64,000 nt of DNA from Ganoderma boninense (Eukaryota > Basidiomycota > Agaricomycetes > Polyporales > Polyporaceae): assembly GCA_002900995.3 (NCBI GenBank), contig CM035308.1, positions 1,860,001-1,924,000 on the forward strand, written 5' to 3'. Within the stretch, counting starts at the first letter, position 1, and each line of letters starts with the position of its first letter. Positions 1-14,629 of this stretch are shown piece after piece. The position numbers and the translations under genes are program-made. The notes beneath the pieces were generated by a model. It searched no databases, was not told where the DNA came from, and was given only the letters and a program-made list of their open reading frames with translations.

Positions 1-2630
1 AGCTGACCCAGGGCGAGATCCTGTTCGCCCATTCTCCTCCAAGCCGGTTGACAACCTCGCCATGAGTCTGGAGGCCCCCTTGCCTGGCTCCCAACTTCGT
101 CTAAGCGAGCTGCGACGGCCATCGAGGTCGCGCCCGTTGCCGTTCAGCTGGATGTCGGGCGTCATCCTCCGCGCCACTTCTTCGTCTAGACTCATCGATC
201 GGAGGTGCTGCGTGCCGGAAGTGGCTTCACGGAGGACTTTGCCGACACCAAGCAAGAAGCCCGTGATGTTTCGTACGACTTCATCGCTGACACGAAGGTT
301 CTCCCTATGGTCTGAACCAACCTCGCGCCAAAGCTCCGGCAAGTCGACGCCATCCTTGTAGTCCGCGAGCTCGGCATCGATCTGCGCCTCTAGAGCCTTA
401 TTGGTCCCCTCCTTGAGCATACCGTTCAACTTGTCGAGGGAATGTACGAGATGTTGGGCGCTCTGGAAGACCTCAGGGATAGTGGACGTGGTCGTCTGAC
501 CCATAGGAGGTAAACGCGAAAGGTGGGACTCGAACACCGTGAGGGCTTCTAGCATGAGCCTCCTATGGTCGCCGTTTGTTTCTCGAATGCCGCTTTGTGC
601 GGTCGATGACCGTATCGTCCCGAAGGGCGAGGACCTGTCCTGAGCCTGACGCTGGAGGTCCTCAACAGTCCTATCCTGGAGGGCATAAGTCGACCGATAG
701 GATCTGAGCGCGGGAGGGGCTGTACGCGGGGGGGCCGACTCATCATGGTGAAGAGCGGCCATGGAGGTGCCAGGGCGAAGCAGCACCCCGCTCTGTGGCC
801 GAGCTCTAATGCTGCCGTTTATCGGAGTCTTGGGATCTCGCGGTGGTCCGACGCCCTCGTCTACGCGGCTTCGTTCCTCCAGACTGCGGTCGAAACTGGA
901 GTCCCCTTCAGCGGTCGAAGAGTTCGCACTGGACCGCGCCCGCTGCCCGAGGGCCGACGCTTGTGTACCGCCATTGGCGGATATGAATACGTCCTCGTCT
1001 CGTCTTTTGGCGAGACCTGCTGCGCGAAGGCCTTCTCCAACCAGACTCCTCCCTCCAGCGGTCCCTAACAGACCATCGGAGCTCCCCGTCCGATGCCCTT
1101 GACGTCTGCCTGGCCCATCGAATGATTGCTCAGGGCGCTCGCGGGAGGGCGAAGAAAGGTCTTCCGATGCCCATCGCATCTGGTGTTTTCGCGTGAGCTC
1201 CCGAACTGTGGAATATCGTGATTGACCCAATCGTCGTGGAGATTCTGGTGGGTCCGAGGTAGAGATACGGGTCTTCCGGGGCGAAGGGGACGCTCGTCCC
1301 AATTCAGCACGATTAGACAAACGGTGAGGCGTGGCTGGCTCAACATTTGGCGCCTGTGACATGCATGTTCGCAGCGAACTTTGAGTCGTTGGGGGATGTG
1401 TGCGTACCTTCTCGTCTGACAACTTCCTATCTCTGAACTCCCTGGGTAGAGGCTGCCTGCCCTTCTTTCCGCCACTCCCGGTTGGACTCCTCCGAGATGA
1501 AGCCACGGCGGCCAAGGCGGCTGTTGTCACATCGTCGTCATCGTCTGAACGGTATTGTGCATGTCCCCCGTCTACCGAGAGGACAGAAACACGTTTGCGA
1601 GGCGTTCGCGAGGGACCGGGTGACCTACGGTCTTTATCTCGCGTTGCGGCGCGAACCTTACCAGGCGAAGCTGGCGCGGAGATCCGGCGTTGGCGTACGG
1701 AGGCGGAGCTGCGGGCTTCGGAGGAAAAAAACGCGGAAGGGGGAGGTGTCGTCCTGTCGTCTGAAGATGTAGAGTATGTGGAATGGCGCTGACTCTCGCG
1801 CTCCGTCTCCGAGCCAGAAAGTTGCGTATCCCGGGAGCGAGCACTGATAGATATATCGGTCACGGAGGCGGGCCGGCTTTGAGAGGATGATTTGCGAGAA
1901 GACGAAGTGGCAGAGGCGGAAGATGAAGTAGAGCTACCTGCTGGTGGTGATAGCGGAGATCGGGAACGTGTCGTGGAAGGTGCGGGCGAACCAAGGCGAG
2001 AAATTGAAGTAAGCTTGTCAAGGACCTATTTCACGACACGGAGCGGGGCAGAGGTTGACATGTCGTATGGAAATGGAGGATCACAATAGCGCCATCCCGA
2101 TGTGAGTTCAATCCAGGAGATCGGCAACATATCCTGTCAGTATATGCATGCTTCTGAGATGCCCGCCACGCACCATACGATTACGCTCGGTCAAAGTCTT
2201 TACGCGCTGCAGCGCAGAGGCGTTATCAGCACCTTTGGTGAAGGAGCGTCTCCGCAGGTCCAGCCGCGCCGTGTTATCCTCATCGTTCTCATTCTCATCT
2301 GCGTCGTCCTCGTCTGCTATGGCTGATGACCTCTTCTTGCGGTATTCGTAAGACTTGTCACCGAGGCCGCCTCCGGACATGCTACTGGTCGAAGTCGTGA
2401 GCTTGGGCGTTCGGTGACGGAGACTGCCGGCGTCAGTACTGCCCTCGCCCACGCTTCCGCTCCCCGTGGAGTTGGTTGCTGGTGGGGATGGAAGGCCGGA
2501 CGTAGTGGATGTACTGGGGCTGGGTGGCTCAGGTAGGTCGGGGAGGGTGGGAGGTGTTGAACCAGTAGAGCCGATGAAAAATTGCCGACAAAGGACGGGA
2601 CTTCCTAGCCTGGGTAGGGCGAGGGGTCAT
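1..2630 (-). CDS. Coiled-coil, Ser/Arg-rich protein (3' end beyond window)
   Basis: I do not recognise the family. One frame stays open on the minus strand from about 2630 to the window edge once introns are removed. A clear intron lies at 2173-2026 and joins LTERNRM to VLDKLTSI. A weaker 43-nt intron near 2562-2520 joins the N-terminus MTPRPTQARKSRPLSAIF to the rest. About 810 residues are visible: a basic N-terminus, a Ser/Thr/Pro-rich stretch, an acidic run near 2300, a short helical segment around the second intron, and several hundred Ser/Arg/Pro-rich disordered residues. The last visible part is an ordered, probably helical C-terminal block (TIPEVFQSAQHLVHSLDKLN, then DGVDLPELWREV and VVRNITGFLLGVGKVL). 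The block looks like a conserved fungal domain, but I cannot name it. Start chosen: ATG at 2630, the first in-frame Met after upstream stops. The gene is partial because the stop codon lies left of base 1. Confidence 0.6.
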
Positions 2631-4041
2631 CGGACGAGGCTGGAGGGGCAGATGGTCATGAGAAACGAGGGGCGGGCTGAAGGAAAGGCGGGGAGGGCGC
2701 CTTCGGCGTCGCAGACGGCGGGCAGAGAGACGAGGAAGGTGACGAGGAAAGACAAGTAACGCACCGGCGTCATCGAAACGCTCAGCCTGAGACCTCGTTT
2801 CCAAGCACTTTCCCCCGCAGATCTTGTCTTCGCTCAACGTCCGCCCCGCCGCTCTCTCACCATATATCCCTCCGACTCCGTCCACCGCTCCCCTTGTGAC
2901 CCTTCTATCTCTCCGAGCCCCGGCGGCGTGTCGCTGAGCCTCCTCAATGTGGCTCATGCTCCTCCCCAAGCATCATGGCTCGACGGGCTGCATCAGGCAA
3001 CCCTCGGAGCTAGGCACGGCCCAGCTGAGTCCATTCTACCTCCGAATGCGTTTCAAACTTCGAAATATCGGCCAATATGCCCAAATCATACCCAAATCTT
3101 CATGTCCCCTCTCCATATCCATATTTCTCAAAGGGCGTTGGACAACGCTAGGGCCACGAGGCAGGCGCATTCCCACCGGCACCCTATGCGCTGCGGTATG
3201 CCTCGACCTCCCAGGCTCGAGCTTAAATGATACTTAGCCTCAAATGGGGAGGCTTACTTCGGTGCGTCAGCGCCGGGTACAATTATGTTCGAAGTTTGTT
3301 TGTCATTTCCGCTCTAATGGAAGACTAGCAATCCAATTCTTCATGACATCGTCACTTTGTCTATCACAGAACTGCCGTGTTCCAAGTGCAATCCCTACCC
3401 TGGAGATTTGAATGACTGGACAAGGGAGCTTCTGTTGTAACACTACTCACAGAGCCAGGGGAGCAGAGCTCGCTCGCTCCCCCGCGGGGCCTCACAAGGT
3501 GCAGTGCACCTTCACTTGCCTATAGAAGACTCAGAGAAGGCGGTATACATACTTCGGTTACGGCGGCACGAGACACGAGAACATATCGGTCGACTCCAAC
3601 AGCACCTTATGTTCCGAATGTCCTCGTTTTGGCAGGATCCAAATTTTCCACACTTTCCAGTTATGTGAGCGAAAGGGGCCATTGACTTGAACAGTTGCCA
3701 TACGCTCAAAAGGTCCTTGCGTAGACAGAATGGTGGGGGCTTGTGACAGAGTGCCATGGCGAGGCCGGGCATCTACACTGCCAAGCCGTTCAAACCACCA
3801 GCAGACTGTACAGTGAAGATATCGAACGGACAGGGGAATACAGGAATACAGCGATTTTCGTTACTACGTAATTTCGTGAGGGTCCAAAGCAGTCCAAAGT
3901 TGCATAGTCGTCCATCTACTATCCTCTGACCGATAGTAATTCAACAGAGGTTTCTGGAAGCACCCCACGAAGATGGTGGTGATACAAAGTTGAAAGAGGG
4001 ACCCGACGGAGGTGTCTTCATTGAGGTAGGCACCGTGTGGT
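2631..4041. other. Intergenic, no gene supported
   Basis: About 1.4 kb between the divergent 5' end of the coiled-coil gene and the 3' end of the seven-TM gene. Only short overlapping open frames with no recognisable domain are present. The first few hundred bases are pyrimidine-rich on the minus-gene sense strand, as expected of a fungal promoter and leader. I see no repeat or RNA gene. Confidence 0.5.
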
Positions 4042-6215
4042 CTAGGCTTGTTGCCCGACATCCTTCTCGTATTCAGGGTTGTAAGCGGTCTCCTGTGGCA
4101 CGTATCTAGCGCAATGTAACAGGGCATGGACCGAAGCAACGCACCTTCGGAAGACTCAGACGGGCTGCCTTCATGGTCTGAGCCTTGACAATGTCCTCCC
4201 AGAGCGCAGTATCGTCCGTCAGCGTCGCCATCGAAGAGCGACGAGCGAATGAACGCGAGTCTGATCGGGGAGCCCGTGCGAGGTTAATTACGGTTGGAGT
4301 AGGACCAGTCGGACGGTCGGACTCCAGACTACAAAGCGGACTTCTCAGCGGCATCAGGAAGTGCACTTAAAGCTAGACTCACGTCAGGAGAACACTCAGT
4401 GTATACACTTGTCGAGTCTCGTCATTAGTGTCCTCTATTTGTCGACGAGCGGTGCACACGTACAGTTGCCGATGATAAAGGTGCCCGCAAGCCAAAGCAT
4501 CTCCAGATCCATGATGGCAGACAGAATCGCGTTGAACATGGAGAGACAGCTAGGCGAGCAACGTATTGACTTCAGCATACCCGGTCGACTTCATTTTGGG
4601 AATGGACTCACAAGGCCCCGAACAGACTCTTGATAGTCCAGTACTGGAATTCCTCCATGAAGGTTGTGCGACCGTACCTGAGGAAGGATCATAAGTTGTC
4701 AGCCACACTATGAACAACAGGAGGGCTCACTTCTGCAGAACGTAGGGCTTCTGGATCCAAACGTAAGCGATAGCGGCAACGGTGACGTTGATCCCGGCTT
4801 GGACAGAGTACGTCGCACACTCAGCCCACTATTGGAAAGGCGGTAAGTCGGCGTGCATTTCAGTCCATACTGGGCTTAGCGTACGATATCGTCCGCACCC
4901 AAGAGCAGCACGTTGGCGAAGCCTAGTTGAGCCCTGTGTCCCGATAGGTAAGGTCTTCGTCACAATGGCAATGAGTGCTACTCACATCTGTACCACAGTG
5001 ACTTCGCCCATCCGATCGCGCGATTAACCTCGAGCGCGCAGAGTAGACTACGAGCAATGCTTACCGATCGCAAAAGCTGAGAAGTTTTGTCAACACTGAG
5101 CCATAGATGGAGGAACGTGGTCCTCACCGAACTGCAGTAGTGTGAAAAGCAGCTTCAAAAACAGTTTGAGTCTCTTCATTCTCTGCCACCAAAGATTGAA
5201 GGCTCACAATAGCCATGGTAAGAATCATGCTCCGCTTGACTTTGTGAAAAGAGGTTAGCGAGGCCAAATGTGATCCAGAGGTGACCCTACCAGCATGGAG
5301 GCGGAAGGCGAAGAAGCTTTACATGTGTGCATTCTTCAGCAAATGATGTATTAGGCTGGGCTTGAAAACTCACGTATGAGCGAAAGAAGCTGCAAAGCCC
5401 TACGATGGTGCTTGTTACAAACCGACCCCAAAGTTACAAAAGTGTGCATGCTCACCACGAGCCCAACTTGGATCTGGGAATCAAAGTTTCAGCAACGCAG
5501 CAGAATCAGAAGCAAATGACATCTAACCGTGATGGTCCTGTCCGAGTTTCCCGTTAGGATACGAGGGGCGGATAAAAGTCGTGAAACTCACATCCTGGTA
5601 TTCAGCCAGCTCTCCCTGTTTCCAAAGTCAATGATAATCGCAGAGTACGCTGCGGCCACCATTGCCACAAATTGTACCAGGTTGATCAACCTTCCCGCGT
5701 GAGGTTATCGTCTGCATCTAAAATCGAGAGATTCCGACATGAACTCACACCATGCAGATGATCTGTTGTTCCCCATCTCGATTATCACGAGTGCTGTGAA
5801 GATGGGTAGCACACCAGACTCACCATGCCGACGACCAGAGCACCACCCCTATTCTTCCCATTGAGGTAGGTGACCGCCTTCGTGCACATCACCCCAAAGG
5901 TGCTGTCCGGGACGGGGCTAAGTGTCGGTATACACGTGAATACGACACGAATGTGGTTCCTTACAGGGAGGCGATAACCAGACCGATGAGCAGCGCGGCG
6001 GAAGCGATGTTCAGATCGTGAACGCCATCGAGGAGATTCTGCAGGAGCGCGGAATCGCCAGCCGGGAGCGAGGTCGACATCGCGGATGGCACAGATGAAG
6101 CAATCGCAGTCGTAAACACAGTCCCAGTCGCGACGGTCGGTAAGACAGACGACGCCGTCCCAGTGGCGCTATCAGCAGGAATAAACGTGATGGGGAACGT
6201 CTGGATTGTCGCCAT
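4042..6215 (-). CDS. Seven-transmembrane protein, DUF6534-like
   Basis: Reading minus-strand exons in phase gives one membrane protein of roughly 390 residues. It begins MATIQTFPITFIPADSATGT at 6215, has a Ser/Thr-rich extracellular N-terminus of about 65 residues, and then about seven hydrophobic helices: IASAALLIGLVIASL; ALVVGMIICMVNLVQFVAMV; TITIQVGLVVGFAASFAHTF; MILTMAIFAFAIVTVVQMAQ; INVTVAAIAYVWIQ; IKSLFGALCLSMFNAIL; EMLWLAGTFIIGN. A polar cytoplasmic tail follows and ends YEKDVGQQA with a stop at 4044-4042. The gene is split into about a dozen exons, including ones of 10, 12 and 18 nt (for example 5528-5537). The layout resembles the DUF6534 seven-helix proteins common in agaricomycetes, but the sequence is divergent. 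It could be another GPCR-like family; I cannot assign a ligand. All decoded exons stay in frame, so the gene looks intact. Confidence 0.6.
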
Positions 6216-6769
6216 CTTCGAGCCCAGGTGCACTGAGAGCAGCAAGGGGACTGAGCTTTGAGGGGCGTGCCTCGGGGACGAGGGGACTGAACCGTGAACG
6301 CTGCTTCGCAAAAGGTGCGGGACGGTATCCTTTATTGGCGGCGGTAGTTGGGCGGTAGGCGGCCTCTGGCCTGTAACTGCGGTCAGAAAACGCGGGCATC
6401 GTGGCGAAAGCGTGGACCATCTGGGATAATCTATGGTCATGAGAACGACGGAAGACAGCTGGGTGATAGGATGCCATGACGGCATACACCCACTTCCAGA
6501 GCGCTTTGACTCGGACGGGGGCATGGTAACACTTTGCTTGACAACTTCCGAGTTCTCGAGATGCACCTGTTAACTAAAAAATCGCGGCATCGCGGTGTCT
6601 CGAGGCGTGCTCACACTTCGGGGGATGTGCGACGCCTCCGAAAGCCCGATGCCTCTGCGTGGGACTGTCCAGGCCAAACTCCCACTGAACAAACTCCGAG
6701 CGTGGCGCAAGATTGTGGCTGAAGTTCTGCCGCGAATCGCGATGCGCGGGCTTCATGGCCTATCTGTGA

Positions 6770-7205
6770 CAGCTAACTGCAAAAACATAGCTCGACCTGG
6801 CCCGCGCGAGCGGGCGTGGCATGTTTGGCTACCTTCCCGAAGTGGTCGGCCCAGGCAGGGATCTCGTCGCAGGACCTCGCCGTCCGAGGGCGTCTCAGGA
6901 TGCGCAACGCTGGAATTTTCGGCGCGTGGGGAGGCGTGGGGTCGAGTCTTCCGTAGCGCCTTAGGCGTTTGGCCAGCAACTACATCCACCGAGCCTGGAG
7001 GAGTTTGAGGAGGCTGTTTTTTCGAATCAAACTGATGGGTGCATAACACGTACCTCTAAGACTAAAAACTGTGATGCCCAGCTTCGCCTGAAGGTCAATA
7101 CAAGCCTAAAATTCGAGCGCCTCTCGCTACTATTTCGGGCAGGTAGCCAAATATGCCACGCCCGCTCGCGCGGGCCAGGTCGAGCTATGTTTTTGCAGTT
7201 AGCTG
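6770..7205. mobile_element. Non-autonomous element with 76-bp terminal inverted repeats
   Basis: Bases 6770-6845 and the reverse complement of 7130-7205 match over 76 positions with four differences. Both begin CAGCTAACTGCAAAAACATA, and each arm contains a small GC hairpin (GCCCG...CGGGC). The 284-bp interior has no coding signal. This is the structure of a MITE or foldback element. The only candidate target duplication is a GA dinucleotide on each side (tGA|CAGC and GCTG|GA), which could be chance. No second copy was noticed in the window. Confidence 0.6.
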
Positions 7206-8562
7206 GAAACAGAAGTCAGATTACTGGAATGCATGTCAAGGCAAGGTTTTCTTCGCTCCTTGAGCGACCTTAGGACTCTAAGCCCGCTATCAGCGGGTTG
7301 CGGATGGCAAGAGAAACATTGGACAGTTGCTGCGCACGCGGAGCGCCAACCTCAACTAGAACGTTAACCTACATTGACATAAGGAGCTCGAACCTGGCAA
7401 TAGACAGAGCATGCGACCAAAGCCGCCGGATTATATGTCAACGACGAGGCGCGGTCTCTCCATGTCATAATGATAATGGATGCCTACGCTTCTGCAGACG
7501 ACACTGAGGGCAAGCCATGCTCGAACTGGGGCCGTAAGTCTCGTCTGCTGTTGTACGAGAGACAATTCGCGGGTCCCCTACTCGGCAGGTTCGGAGGCAT
7601 TACTGCGGCGATCACTGGATGCAAGTTTGGAGAGGGAGAGGGTTAAGTATACATCGAGGGCGTACTTTCCATCCACATGAAAGATGGTCAGTGAGTGAGT
7701 GCAATGGCCCCACTAGAACTTGCGACCTACCATAGCATTTGGAATATCGTGGGCACTCCGGATCCAGTAGATATGAACGTTGTCACCGCTACATGTCGTA
7801 CGACATTCGGGGAATACGGGCCCGGTGGCTTGGCGCAGGAAATGCACAGGCCTCGACATGTAGCAGGTAGTCGGGGACATGTAAGAATGTATAGCGGATT
7901 AGACCTAGACTCGCCCAAGAACAATGAATGTCAACGCGACGTACCTTGGACGACACGGGCTTCGACCGCCTTGTTCGAGTCAAGCGAGGCCTGTGACGGC
8001 ACAGCCCGTCGGCGTACGGTGACCACCTCATGTTCTTGTCTCGTTGCAAAGAATAAGAGCGAGTACAATAAGATGGCGCAGCGGTCACTGTCCAAGCAAG
8101 TACTCAAGCATGTACATAAATACGTGCTCGGCGTTCGCGCGTGTGCGGGGGCTATACTGGCGGGCGGTGGGCGCGACTTGCAGCAATTGGGCCTGCTAAT
8201 CCGGGCAGCCGCGCGCCGTCCGCGTTGTTCCAGGATTGGCAGGCCACGCGTAAACTGCGGATGTCAACCAGAGGCGAAACTGTGCACGCCCGCTCGGACG
8301 TAACCCGCCGATCTTCCTTAGTTCCGCCGTCCGTCGAGTTGAAGTTTGGGACTCGGAGCTCGCGCGAGGTCACCGGTCAGGAGAGAGGTGATTATCGCAG
8401 GGTACACGATCCGGAAGTTGGGTTGCGCACCGTAGATCGATCGAGGCTTCTTGGTCGCAGCTTGGTGGCACGCATGGAGAGCAACGGGCGAGGGCAACGC
8501 TGGGCAACGTGCATGTTATGCTCTGGGCTCTTGGCTATGCATCGTTCTAATTATTATTATGC

Positions 8563-8570
8563 TTACGTCA
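8563..8570 (+). promoter_or_regulatory. Possible bZIP/ATF-type site TTACGTCA
   Basis: TTACGTCA is one base from the palindromic CRE (TGACGTCA) and is bound by fungal ATF/CREB-type bZIP factors. It lies about 205 bases upstream of the ATG at 8774. Position and sequence are seen; regulation of the downstream gene is only inferred. Confidence 0.25.
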
Positions 8571-8773
8571 CCGCAGTGGGGTCAGTCGCCCGATCGGGCA
8601 GGCGGTCGCTTTTAGATTGCCTTGGTGCTCTTCACACCGCGAGTCCGCCCCACCGACGATACGTTCTTTACTTTTCCCCCTCCTTCCTCTCCCTCTCCTC
8701 CCCCTCCGCTTTCGACGAGGGGATCGAGACTACTACGCTGCCCATTCGCCCTTGCCGTGCTTGCCAGACAACC

Positions 8774-10222
8774 ATGGCGTCCACAACGGCCTCTGCTGCC
8801 ACTCTCTTTATGCTCCTGCTCTGTGCTCCCACGCTCTCTCTCGCCTACACTCCCAGTCGCGTCCGCAATCCAAGCCCTCTATGGAGACGCGCCTCAAGTT
8901 CCCGCTCTGTGCCTCCAGCTGGTTTTTACAACCCTTCCGCAAACGGGGGTGAGATGCTGACGGTCAGTCATGCTGCTCCGGCCGTCTATTTTGCGACGCG
9001 GACTGAAACCGAGCCTCCGCAACATCGAAGGTGGCCCCCAACACGGGCGGGCTCGGAGAGCCGCTCAATGTCATCGTCTCCGGCAACTCTGATGAGCTGG
9101 TGCTGGCCGACAACGAAGACAAGGGTGGATTCAGGAATTGGATGATGTGAGTGGTCGTCTTGGTCATGCTCGGCGGAGGGCCCCAGTTGACGCGTCGGCG
9201 GCGTGCAGCTCCGTCGGGTTCGCCTCGGAGTGTCTCGGACAGCATGCCGGGGACGCTCAGACGGCCAACCTGGGCGACGGCAATGGCCAGCGTACGTGAT
9301 CTTTGCTCCGATTGCCACCGGTGCTGCCAGACAGTCTAATTTGGGACCACTTCCTTGCAGTCAACGAGACTTCGGAGCTACGCTGGGACTACGGTGACCC
9401 CAATCTAGGAACGTGCAAGGAGACGATAGACGGTGGTAACCACTTCCGGTACTGGATCCAAGATGGACCCAGCGGGAACAGGTGCGTGATCCCTTCGGCG
9501 GTGCTGATGACCGAACTGAGTCCAGGGCTTACTTCAGCGGCGCGTTCTTCTTGGCTACATCCTATGAGATGCCAATTCAGGGTACGAGAATCTCCTTCAT
9601 TAGCTGTGTCCGTCATTGAAGCTTGGATGCATGCGCGTAAAGATGGGCACAATATTATATTCGATGGGTGCGTTTGATCGCTCTGGATACTCAATGGCCG
9701 AGACAATAACTATTGAACGCCAGATACAACCTCGGCCGGTCAGGAACGCGTCTCTTGTGACAAGAGCATGTCGAGACTGACCCGAATTCATTTTAGTGAT
9801 TGGCTTGTTGGAAACGCGACAGCGCAGTCGCACCTCATTCCGACGGGCAACATTACGAATGGCACGACATATTCGGGGAAAACGTCGTTCGCCAACTATA
9901 CCTATAGCACCGACGCGCTATACCTCACCGGAATCTTGTCAAATTCCAGCTCTGGCCTGAACCACGCGTCCTCCGTTGGGGGAGACGGGGTTGAGGCCGT
10001 GGACGGCCTTGTCGCTGTCCTCACCGTCAAAGTGTTGTCGACTCCCCCACCAAGGTGAGCTCCCTGTTCGCCAACGTTCACCTCCGTGACTAATTCATGT
10101 ATGTGATATCCAGTGCCAATGGCGCACTGCCATCATTGTCTACGCCGTGGTGGCCACTAGGCGCAACGCTGCTCCTCGCTACGTTGACGCTGTCACAGTC
10201 CCTGCTATCATTATCCACATAG
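8774..10222 (+). CDS. Secreted, probably GPI-anchored protein of unknown function
   Basis: Nine exons (8774-8962, 9031-9146, 9209-9291, 9361-9481, 9538-9581, 9643-9667, 9724-9738, 9797-10054, 10114-10222) sum to 960 nt, a 319-residue protein in one frame. The N-terminus MASTTASAATLFMLLLC with a cut near SLA-YT is a classical signal peptide. The body contains NVIVSGNSDELVLADNED, GFRNWMISVGFASECLG, GGNHFRYWIQDG and SGAFFLATSYEM, and has several N-glycosylation sequons near its end. The C-terminus is a 20-residue hydrophobic tail (WWPLGATLLLATLTLSQS) after a small-residue stretch, as in GPI-anchor signals. It matches the layout of a secreted protein family common in polypores and related fungi whose role I do not know. 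No catalytic motif was recognised. Exon 7 is only 15 nt. Confidence 0.8.
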
Positions 10223-11518
10223 ACTGTTCCCCGTTCAGTTCTCTGCGCACGTTTTGATGGTCACGAAGTCTCGGTCGTCGCCCTGGGGGCATGGACCTGC
10301 AGATACGTGAACATACATCTACTTACTCACCTACGTACTAGTTCCGTCGCATCTCTGCAGTTCTGGTTGCTCTGCTACCCATCTGCTTACCACGTTCATG
10401 ATGAAGGACCGTTGTGCTTGTCGTGGCCTACTTACCTTCGTTCTGGTGTATACCCGGACAGTTCACTCGGTGACCGATCCTAGCGCCCTGTCGCCTGGGC
10501 CTTTGCGCTACCTATCATACAATCCGCCCTGTTTCCTTTGTACATCTATCACGCTCACGACCTCTGACGACGTTCTGCCTGTATCCAGACCTTGCGTAGC
10601 CCCTGGGATGGCTTGAGGATTGCTGTGAAACTGAACACGGCCCATGCGCGATTATGGTCGTATCAAGGTTACGCGGACAGCGGCAGGCTGGGCTAGAGTA
10701 GGTTATTTGACGATGAGAGCGTGCGCACCGAGAATATTCTGCACCGTCGCGCTCGTGCTGGAAGGACTATGTAGACTCACGCGTTTCCCGGCCGCGATAG
10801 CGGAGTCGGCCTGAATTGTCGCCCAGCGACGAGGATCGGGTCGAGGACTGTATGGCGACAGGAACGGGATCTAGGGTAATCCATTCTGATTTAGGATTTG
10901 GGCCGTGCTCGAGCACGCTGCACCAGGCTGCACCGGCTTGAAACGTGATACTATGATAGAAGGAAGGCATGGATGACTGGACCGTCCAGCCCAGGCTGTG
11001 GAATGAACGTCCTCGAGGCTGAGGCCCAGACGTGCTGCCGTAAGAGAGAGATATCTGGCGCGGACGGTGCAAGGACGGAGAGCAAACGGAGAGTCTGAGC
11101 GCGAGTTTTTGCCTCTGTCGAAGTCGTCGGGAAGGGGAACAGTGCCGTCAGTGCAGTAGATGGCAGAGAGAACCCCGTGCTCGGAATCGGGGCGGGATCT
11201 GTGCCGCGGAGTGCTGATCTGGCGCGATCTTGCCAGTAATTCTAATCGGCTTGCCGGATGAGCGCCCGGCTAACGTCATAGCTGAGTTAAGGGCAGCCCT
11301 GTGTGCTATCTGCACGCTTTCGACGAGGCCTACCGTGACCAAGGCCAGGCGCGCCCTCTAGCACAAATGCTGCTTTGGGCTCTTTTCCCAAGCCGCGGTT
11401 CTACCAGCCATCTCCGTGCCTGCACCCGTATATAAGCCGCCTCAGGCCGCCCACCATCGCCATTCTCCATTCCCCTCCCATCTGACACAGCTCTCCTACC
11501 TCCATCTCTACCACCACC
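10223..11518. other. Intergenic and pyruvate decarboxylase promoter
   Basis: 1.3 kb between two plus-strand genes. No domain-bearing frame is seen on either strand. The last 100 bases hold a TATA box and a C/T-rich tract leading into the ATG at 11519, consistent with a strongly expressed fungal gene. Confidence 0.5.
11429..11436 (+). promoter_or_regulatory. TATA box of pyruvate decarboxylase gene
   Basis: TATATAAG lies 83 bases before the predicted ATG at 11519 and is followed by a pyrimidine-rich stretch (CCATTCTCCATTCCCCTCCC) typical of transcription start regions of highly expressed fungal genes. No experimental start site is known. Confidence 0.55.
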
Positions 11519-14029
<2,511 letters not shown>

Positions 14030-14629
14030 AGTGTCCGGTGGGCTCCGCTAACGACGGAACGGACTAGGAAACGGGAATCGACTGGTGACCGACCCTGATG
14101 TGCTGAGACCGTAGACTTTTCGTGAAGTTCGGGACACCCCGATCTTGGATGTCGTTCGAAATAATTCTGTACTAGTATATGCGCATGGATATATAGATGT
14201 GCTTTTTGGTTTCTCTCGTATCCGGGTGGCACGCGTAGCGATGCCTGTATCACCAGGGGTTGGTACTAGGAGTCAGGTGCGGGCCTCAACGGCGCCGTTT
14301 CGGACTTCGTCAATCTTGTTTCCATCTGAGCCTGGGCTGCTTTCCTCCATCGTTGACATCCGAATTCGATGGGTGAATGGTCGCGTCTACATAGCAGTCA
14401 AGTTTTCAATGGGCTATCGACCTAAAGGAGGGGTAAGGGTGCGAAAAGGCTGACATTCGGCGATATTGATCCTGAGCGGCTCTGGGCGTTGGGAGGCCTC
14501 CGGAGAACGTCGCTGAGGCCAAATGAAGCCAGTTCGCAAGTTCGGTCTATCAATTTGGCGAAGGACTTTCTGGAATTGACCCTGGACCATGGGGTTTTAG
14601 TCTAATGCGCGCTGAGATGATATGGAGAA
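14030..14629. other. Intergenic between convergent genes
   Basis: 600 bases between the stop of pyruvate decarboxylase and the predicted stop of the minus-strand seven-TM gene. Only 3' untranslated and spacer sequence is expected; nothing else is recognised. Confidence 0.5.

Larger units (their letters stand above)
6216..8773. other. Intergenic with inverted-repeat element
   Basis: 2.6 kb between the start of the minus-strand seven-TM gene and the plus-strand secreted-protein gene. It contains the 436-bp inverted-repeat element at 6770-7205 and a TTACGTCA motif at 8563-8570. Scattered short open frames in 7300-8300 have no recognisable domain or splice pattern. The last 130 bases before 8774 are C/T-rich, which fits a fungal core promoter. 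Confidence 0.5.

Noticed and set aside
525..560. GGACTCGAAC sequence reminiscent of a tRNA T-loop on the minus strand
   Set aside because: It lies inside the coding frame of the coiled-coil protein and no cloverleaf or acceptor stem can be formed.
7370..7440. GCTCGAACC motif suggestive of a tRNA
   Set aside because: The neighbouring bases cannot pair as a T-stem, and no D or anticodon arm was found.
8141..9145. 334-codon plus-strand frame covering promoter and first exon of the secreted-protein gene
   Set aside because: The part before 8774 has no protein-like features, and the frame runs through a clear intron; the signal peptide at 8774 is the better start.
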